Shown piece after piece: positions 4,918-8,274 of a DNA stretch of 8,274 nt; the first letter of the stretch is position 1, and every line of letters begins with the position of its first letter. The DNA comes from Nanobdellota archaeon. GTDB lineage: Archaea; Nanobdellota; Nanobdellia; SCGC-AAA011-G17; JAFCDX01. The notes below the pieces were generated by a model. That model saw only the letters and a list, made by a program, of their open reading frames with translations. It was not told the DNA's origin and made no database searches. The stretch covers positions 1 through 8,274 of the forward strand of contig JAHIVQ010000061.1 in the NCBI GenBank assembly GCA_018816585.1. Direction: 5' to 3'. The translations under genes were made by a program, and so were the position numbers.

Positions 4918-6395
4918 ATTATCTTCTTAAATAAATTCTCTCCTTTTTTTATACCTTTTGATTTTGCATTTCCCCATTTTAAATCAAATTTATCTCTATG
5001 CTTGAAACCTAGCTGTTCTTCTATTTTTAAAGAAGATTCTGGCATAAATGAATAAGTTAATTGTGAAATTATTCTTAATGCTTCAACTGTATTAAATAAT
5101 ACTGATTGTAATTCTTCATTTTTATTGTTTTTTGCAAGATTCCATGGTTCTTTTTCATTAATATATTTATTACATTCATCTACAAAATGGAATATTTCAT
5201 TTAGTGCATTATGCAGTTCATAATTTTCTATAAAAGAATTTATTTTTTTAAAATCCATCTTTGAACTTAACATTTTGTCTTCTTTTGCTTCAGGAATTTT
5301 TGAATCAAAATATTTTTCACACATTGATACAACTCTGTTTAATAAATTACCAAGTGAATCAGCAAGTTCTGAATTATTTCTATTAACTAATGCTTCTTCA
5401 GAAAAATCTCCATCCTGACCAAAAGGAATACTTCTTAACAAATAATAACGTAAAGGATCTACTCCATATTTTTCTGCAAGATATAAAGGATTTATTGCAT
5501 TTCCTAAACTTTTAGACATCTTTTGACTGTTTACAGTAAAATATCCATGTATAAATAAGGACTTTGGAAGTTTATATCCTGCTCCCAATAACATTGCAGG
5601 CCAAATTGTTGCATGTACTCTCAAAATATCTTGTGCCATTAATTGCACATCAGCTGGCCAGAATTTATCAAAAACTTTTTTCTCTTTTAATCCTGTAACA
5701 TATGAAAAGAAAGCATCCAACCAAACATAACAGGTATGCTCTTTGTCAAATGGCAGTTCTATCCCCCAATAAACCTTTGATTTTTTTCTTGATATAGAAA
5801 TATCCTGAAGTCCTTCTTTTATAAAAGATATAACTTCATTTTTTCTTGTAATTGGTAATATTTTATATTCATCTTTTTCTATAAGTTTTAGTAATTTATC
5901 TTGAAAAGCAGATAATTTAAACATATAAGCTTCTTCTTTAATTACTTCTACTTCTTTATTATGAAGAGGACATTTGCCATTAACTAATTCACTTTTTGTT
6001 TTGTATTGCTCACATCCTACACAATAACATGATTCATACATTCCTTTGTATATCAATTTTTTATCATAAAGTTTCTGCAATAATTCTTTTACTTCCTTTT
6101 CATGTAATTTGTCAGTTGTTCTTATAAAATTAGTATTTGAAATATTAAGTTTTTTGAATGCTTCTTTGAATTTTTCAGACATCTTATCTGCAAATTCTTT
6201 TGGTTTCATTCCGGATTTTTCTGCAATTTCTTGGATTTTTTGTCCATGCTCATCTGTACCTGTTAAGAAAAATGAATCATAACCTTTTAGTTTATGATAT
6301 CTAAATAAAACATCCGCAGCAATTGTAGTATATGCTGATCCAACATGAGGTTCTGAATTAATATAATAAATTGGGGTTGTTATATAAAATTTCAT
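4914..6395 (-). CDS. metG: Methionyl-tRNA synthetase, catalytic subunit, bacterial type
   Basis: Charges tRNA-Met with methionine. The 493-residue class I core shows the HIGH-type motif as HVGS (residues 17-20, in YINSEPHVGSAYTT), LTGTDEHGQK (44-53), and the KMSKS loop SQKMSKSLGN (290-299). The connective peptide has one zinc-knuckle set (Cys125, Cys128, Cys142, His145), spaced as in the single-zinc Thermus-like bacterial enzyme. The helical anticodon-binding domain follows (NSELADSLGNLLNRV, KEPWNLAK). The usual archaeal enzyme, from general knowledge, has two zinc knuckles and SKSRG after the KMSKS lysine, so this looks like a bacterial-type gene acquired by transfer. The tRNA-binding domain is split off into the next gene. 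A TATA box sits 26 bases upstream with no Shine-Dalgarno site, implying its own leaderless transcript as well as read-through from trmY. Confidence 0.96.
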   Translation of the reverse strand: MKFYITTPIYYINSEPHVGSAYTTIAADVLFRYHKLKGYDSFFLTGTDEHGQKIQEIAEKSGMKPKEFADKMSEKFKEAFKKLNISNTNFIRTTDKLHEKEVKELLQKLYDKKLIYKGMYESCYCVGCEQYKTKSELVNGKCPLHNKEVEVIKEEAYMFKLSAFQDKLLKLIEKDEYKILPITRKNEVISFIKEGLQDISISRKKSKVYWGIELPFDKEHTCYVWLDAFFSYVTGLKEKKVFDKFWPADVQLMAQDILRVHATIWPAMLLGAGYKLPKSLFIHGYFTVNSQKMSKSLGNAINPLYLAEKYGVDPLRYYLLRSIPFGQDGDFSEEALVNRNNSELADSLGNLLNRVVSMCEKYFDSKIPEAKEDKMLSSKMDFKKINSFIENYELHNALNEIFHFVDECNKYINEKEPWNLAKNNKNEELQSVLFNTVEALRIISQLTYSFMPESSLKIEEQLGFKHRDKFDLKWGNAKSKGIKKGENLFKKII

Positions 6396-6416
6396 ATATT
6401 TATTATAAGATTAATT

Positions 6417-6425
6417 CTTATAAAC
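6417..6425 (-). promoter_or_regulatory. TATA box of metG, overlapping the trmY stop
   Basis: On the minus strand GTTTATAAG is centred 26 bases before the metG ATG (6395). The TAA stop of trmY (6420-6418) lies inside it. It indicates an internal promoter feeding metG and metG beta independently of fic-trmY. Confidence 0.6.
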
Positions 6426-6990
6426 CTTTCTTGTCCAAATAGTTATTTAAAATAACTGCGACATGAGAAGCAAAGTATACTTCTGGCCCTATATTAATAG
6501 GAATTACATTATTCTTTAACAAGACTTTTTTATCTTTTTTAGGTATTCCATCTTCATCTCCAATAATAAAAATAGGATTCTCTTTTATTTCTATTTTATC
6601 AATATCTTCTCCTTTTTTGTCTAGTAAATAAATATTTCTTCCTTTTAGTTCTTCAATTACCTTCATGAAACTCTTTTTTTCAATAAAACATCCTGGAAAT
6701 GGCTGGGATTTAATTCCTTTTTTATATTTGTATAGTATTCTTTTTAATAAACCTGCAACATCTTTCTTTGATATTGGTAAATTTTCATCATAAACAAATT
6801 CAATATGTTTTGGTGGATCTGGTGGACCATTTAGTATAAGATCTAATTTTACATTTTTTCTTATATCATGAGACAAGTAAAATGTATTAATAATCATATG
6901 ACAGACGATATCTAATCTTCCTGCCTGCATCAAGTCATTAAAATTACCTGATGTTCTTCCTTTTGTTGAATAATATATGAATTCTCTCAT
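6418..6990 (-). CDS. trmY: tRNA (pseudouridine-54-N1)-methyltransferase TrmY
   Basis: A SPOUT-fold methyltransferase that turns pseudouridine 54 in the archaeal tRNA T-loop into N1-methylpseudouridine, using S-adenosylmethionine. The 190-residue length is normal. Strong family marks: MREFIYYSTKGRTSGNFNDLMQAGRLD (residues 1-27), LDLILNGPPDPPKHIEF (49-65), LPISKKDVAGLLKRIL (71-86), and FIIGDEDGIPKKDK (141-154), the SPOUT knot loop that is more usually GDHxG. A final IGPEVYFASHVAVIL (167-181) completes the knot. The ATG overlaps the fic stop (ATGA, 6987-6990) with no own Shine-Dalgarno or TATA box visible, so it depends on fic for translation. Substrates are nearby: all four tRNAs in the window have T at position 54. 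Confidence 0.93.
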   Translation of the reverse strand: MREFIYYSTKGRTSGNFNDLMQAGRLDIVCHMIINTFYLSHDIRKNVKLDLILNGPPDPPKHIEFVYDENLPISKKDVAGLLKRILYKYKKGIKSQPFPGCFIEKKSFMKVIEELKGRNIYLLDKKGEDIDKIEIKENPIFIIGDEDGIPKKDKKVLLKNNVIPINIGPEVYFASHVAVILNNYLDKKGL

Positions 6991-7874
6991 TTTGAATAAT
7001 TTTCATGTTCTTTTATATATCTCTTTAAAAACCACTGAACAAATATACCGTCTTGTTTTTTGATTTGGGATCTTTCTAAAGCATTATAATAACTTGCTCT
7101 TTTATTATAAGCGATGTTTAATAAAGGATATTTATATTTATTTAAAACAAAATTCATCATTATTCTTGAAATTCTTCCATTTCCATCTGAAAAAGGATGG
7201 ATTGTTACAAATTTTAAATGAACTAATCCAGCTAAAACTACAGGGTGAAGTTTATCCTTATTTTTTTGATACCAATCAAAAAATTCTTTAAGTAAAATAT
7301 TAAGTTCTGCTTGGAATGGTGGCATAAATTTACTCCCAGAGATAGCTATTTGATGATTTCTAATTTTTCCAGCAATATCAGAGTGTGTTTTTTCAAGAAG
7401 TTTTTTATGCCAGTATAAAACAGTTTGAAAATTTAAATCTTTTTTATAATTTAATATATCATAGAATAATTCTTTATGTGTTTCTGCTTCTTTTACATCA
7501 AAAATAGATTTTTCTTTGGGAGTTATACCTCTTTCTAAAAGATTTGCAGTTTCTTTGAAGGTTAAAGTGGATCCTTCAATTCTCTGGGTATTATAAGTAA
7601 ATTTTATCATGAAAGTTGCTATTTCTTTTTCTTTTGCAGATTTTGGCATTACTTTTTGCTCTTTAGAAAAATTCTTCTGTATACTATCAATTTTATTCAG
7701 CCACATTTCATTGTAAATTTCAGATAAAAAAGATTTTTTTAAATATTCGATATTTTCAGGTATACTCTTTCCTAAATACTTTTGTTTTTTTAGTACTTTA
7801 TCATGCTCTCTATAACTGTGTTCAAGATAATAATAGGTTTTCTTATTTACTGTTTGTTTTTTTATATTCACCAT
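6987..7874 (-). CDS. fic: Fic-domain protein (predicted AMP-transferase with N-terminal inhibitory helix)
   Basis: A 295-residue Fido-family protein that probably transfers AMP (or another nucleotide part) onto a hydroxyl of a target protein. The active-site motif is complete, HPFSDGNGR (residues 226-234), with catalytic His226 and the anion-binding GNGR. A class II inhibitory helix precedes the core: TQRIEG (96-101) fits [S/T]xxxE[G/N], with Glu100 as the expected autoinhibitory residue and Arg234 as its partner. The flap region is around RNHQIAISGSKFMPP (172-186). The N-terminal 50 residues (TYYYLEHSYREHDKVLKKQKYLGKSIP) resemble the basic beta-rich start seen in archaeal Fic proteins. There is no HTH domain. 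It is the first gene of an operon and overlaps trmY by four bases. The target is unknown; no separate antitoxin gene is adjacent. Confidence 0.92.
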   Translation of the reverse strand: MVNIKKQTVNKKTYYYLEHSYREHDKVLKKQKYLGKSIPENIEYLKKSFLSEIYNEMWLNKIDSIQKNFSKEQKVMPKSAKEKEIATFMIKFTYNTQRIEGSTLTFKETANLLERGITPKEKSIFDVKEAETHKELFYDILNYKKDLNFQTVLYWHKKLLEKTHSDIAGKIRNHQIAISGSKFMPPFQAELNILLKEFFDWYQKNKDKLHPVVLAGLVHLKFVTIHPFSDGNGRISRIMMNFVLNKYKYPLLNIAYNKRASYYNALERSQIKKQDGIFVQWFLKRYIKEHENYSK

Positions 7875-7882
7875 TGTTAATA

Positions 7883-7894
7883 TTGTATCTACAT
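7883..7894. promoter_or_regulatory. Operator-like site 1 (TGTA-TC-TACA), fic promoter
   Basis: TTGTATCTACAT contains the dyad TGTA-N2-TACA and lies between the fic TATA box and the fic start, where a bound protein would block transcription. Its exact reverse complement occurs at 7923-7934, with centres 40 bp apart, nearly four helical turns. Confidence 0.6.
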
Positions 7895-7904
7895 ATTTAT
7901 AAAT
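7895..7904 (-). promoter_or_regulatory. TATA box of the fic operon
   Basis: Palindromic ATTTATAAAT is centred about 26 bases before the fic ATG at 7874, with no Shine-Dalgarno site between, which predicts a leaderless mRNA. It is directly adjacent to operator-like site 1. Confidence 0.6.
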
Positions 7905-7922
7905 ATATCTATTTTACTCAAA

Positions 7923-7934
7923 ATGTAGATACAA
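7923..7934. promoter_or_regulatory. Operator-like site 2 (TGTA-GA-TACA), upstream of fic TATA
   Basis: ATGTAGATACAA is the perfect 12-base reverse complement of site 1 and lies 19 bases upstream of the TATA box, in the gap between tRNA-Glu and fic. The pair looks like a cooperative two-site operator. Confidence 0.6.
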
Positions 7935-7953
7935 GTATTATTAAGAGTTTATA

Positions 7954-8028
7954 TGCTCCCACCGAGATTTGAACTCGGATCTAGAGCGCGAGAGGCTCTA
8001 ATGCTTAACCTGGTTACACCATAGGAGC
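7954..8028 (-). tRNA. tRNA-Glu(CTC), no intron
   Basis: Reading the minus strand, acceptor GCTCCTA pairs with TGGGAGC, followed by discriminator A. D stem is GTGT/GCAT. The anticodon stem AGAGC/GCTCT closes loop CTCTCGC with anticodon CTC. The variable loop is AGAT, and the T arm is CCGAG/CTCGG around TTCAAAT. It is 75 nt with no CCA encoded and no intron. It lies 4 bases downstream of tRNA-Gln and has no TATA box of its own, so the two are surely one transcript. Confidence 0.95.
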
Positions 8029-8067
8029 TTATTAGCCCTGGGAAGATTCGAACTTCCGTCACAAGGT

Positions 8068-8079
8068 TTCCCTCTAGGA
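8068..8079 (-). other. tRNA-Gln intron 2 (12 nt, position 37/38)
   Basis: Exon bases CTCT (positions 32-35) pair with intron bases AGGG, with one G-T wobble. Bulges are GG|T and AA|A, and a 5-nt loop closes the intron. The outer helix is the restored anticodon stem CAAGG/CCTTG. This is a relaxed bulge-helix-loop. Confidence 0.75.
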
Positions 8080-8087
8080 CCAGAGCC

Positions 8088-8099
8088 TTATACTTGATT
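8088..8099 (-). other. tRNA-Gln intron 1 (12 nt, position 29/30)
   Basis: By sequence alone the boundary can slide two bases. The 29/30 placement is fixed by pairing: exon ATAC with intron GTAT is a perfect 4-bp central helix, with bulges AA|A and AA|G and a 5-nt loop. It sits at the same tRNA position as the tRNA-Ile intron. Confidence 0.78.
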
Positions 8100-8132
8100 T
8101 TGTATGCTTGGCCGCTACACTACAGGGCTATA

Positions 8133-8150
8133 TTAAGGAATTTACCTTAA
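8133..8150. repeat. Inverted repeat TTAAGG-N6-CCTTAA
   Basis: Perfect 6-base arms with a 6-base spacer, lying between the shared TATA box (8153-8160) and the tRNA-Gln 5' end. It could be an operator or chance in AT-rich DNA. Confidence 0.35.
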
Positions 8151-8152
8151 GC

Positions 8153-8160
8153 TTTATAAA
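8153..8160. promoter_or_regulatory. Shared palindromic TATA box for divergent transcription
   Basis: TTTATAAA reads the same on both strands. Its centre is about 28 bases from the tRNA-Gln 5' end on the minus side and about 28 bases from ATG 8185 on the plus side. One element may thus serve both directions. Confidence 0.55.
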
Positions 8161-8184
8161 TATTAATATTACTAAAAAAACTCT

Positions 8185-8274
8185 ATGGACTCTGTAAAAA
8201 GAAAATTAAAACAAATAACAAATCACGAATCTATTGAAATAACAAATAGAGGAAACTCAGCTATTTTTGCAGCA
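8185..8274 (+). CDS. Start of a gene cut by the window end, possibly a PLP-dependent aminotransferase-fold protein
   Basis: Thirty codons are visible from ATG 8185, open to the window edge: a basic helix (MDSVKRKLKQI), then HESIEITNRGNSAIFAA. The pattern of a short amphipathic helix followed by NRGNSAIFAA resembles the N-terminal segment of fold-type I PLP enzymes (DegT/aminotransferase-like), where a small-residue loop and helix start the cofactor domain. With so little sequence this is only a suggestion. A TATA box about 28 bases upstream and no Shine-Dalgarno site indicate a leaderless mRNA, which supports this ATG as the true start. It is divergent from tRNA-Gln. Confidence 0.55.
   Translation, partial: MDSVKRKLKQITNHESIEITNRGNSAIFAA

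Larger units (their letters stand above)
8033..8129 (-). tRNA. tRNA-Gln(CTG) with two 12-nt introns
   Basis: On the minus strand, acceptor AGCCCTG pairs with CAGGGCT, discriminator A. D stem is GTGT/GCAT, variable loop TGAC, T arm GGAAG/CTTCC around TTCGAAT. The anticodon region is 24 nt too long, and no single intron gives U33 or a paired stem. Removing 8088-8099 and 8068-8079 gives stem CAAGG/CCTTG and loop CTCTGGA with anticodon CTG. The spliced length is 73 nt with no CCA. The AGCCC start and the G37-A38 after the anticodon fit archaeal tRNA-Gln as I know it. Both junctions show paired splice motifs. Confidence 0.88.

Noticed and set aside
7094..7291. Plus-strand 65-codon frame inside fic
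   Set aside because: Antisense to the conserved Fic core; no promoter or ribosome-binding site.
7883..7934. The inverted repeat next to tRNA-Glu as an attachment site or insertion-element terminal repeats
   Set aside because: No integrase or transposase is nearby, the 12-base arms enclose only a promoter, and each arm is itself a dyad, which fits operators better.
8033..8129. Treating this tRNA as a decayed pseudogene because of its long anticodon region
   Set aside because: All stems are intact and removal of two 12-nt introns gives a flawless anticodon arm with BHB-like pairings.
1..8274. CRISPR array, insertion sequence or rRNA gene
   Set aside because: No regularly spaced direct repeats, no transposase and no rRNA-like sequence were seen on either strand.

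Overview
The window is AT-rich and archaeal in character. It carries both subunits of topoisomerase VI, TrmY (the archaeal tRNA pseudouridine-54 methylase), tRNA genes without an encoded CCA whose introns fit the archaeal bulge-helix-bulge (BHB) splicing motif, and TTTATAA-type TATA boxes about 25-28 bases upstream of tRNA 5' ends or of ATG codons, which implies leaderless mRNAs. The very low GC, tiny introns, compact overlapping genes and bacterial-type split methionyl-tRNA synthetase would suit a small-genome (DPANN-like) archaeon, but that placement is an inference.

Layout. Positions 1-2518 (+): 3' part of top6B overlapping top6A. 2558-2664 (+): tRNA-Asn(GTT) with two introns. 2770-3474 (+): a free-standing LAGLIDADG endonuclease gene. 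3501-3605 (+): tRNA-Ile(GAT) with one intron in the anticodon stem. 3673-4064 (+): two tiny membrane-protein genes with strong Shine-Dalgarno sites, then a T-rich terminator. 4132-4551 (+): an unrecognised soluble protein, whose stop abuts the stop of the convergent minus-strand group. 7874-4552 (-): fic, trmY, metG catalytic subunit and metG beta subunit, with ATGA overlaps at two of the three junctions. 8129-7954 (-): tRNA-Gln(CTG) with two 12-nt introns, then tRNA-Glu(CTC) 4 bases later. 8185-8274 (+): start of a gene that runs off the window.

The common theme is tRNA biology: four tRNA genes, a T-loop methylase, a split aminoacyl-tRNA synthetase and its tRNA-binding partner. The main observation is that three of the four tRNA genes are interrupted by five very short introns (12-31 nt). 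They were deduced by requiring a perfect anticodon arm, and then supported independently by a BHB or relaxed BHB fold at each junction. Two genes carry two introns each, one in the anticodon stem and one at 37/38. The second notable observation is a pair of identical TGTA-N2-TACA operator-like dyads, 40 bp apart, bracketing the TATA box of the fic-led operon.
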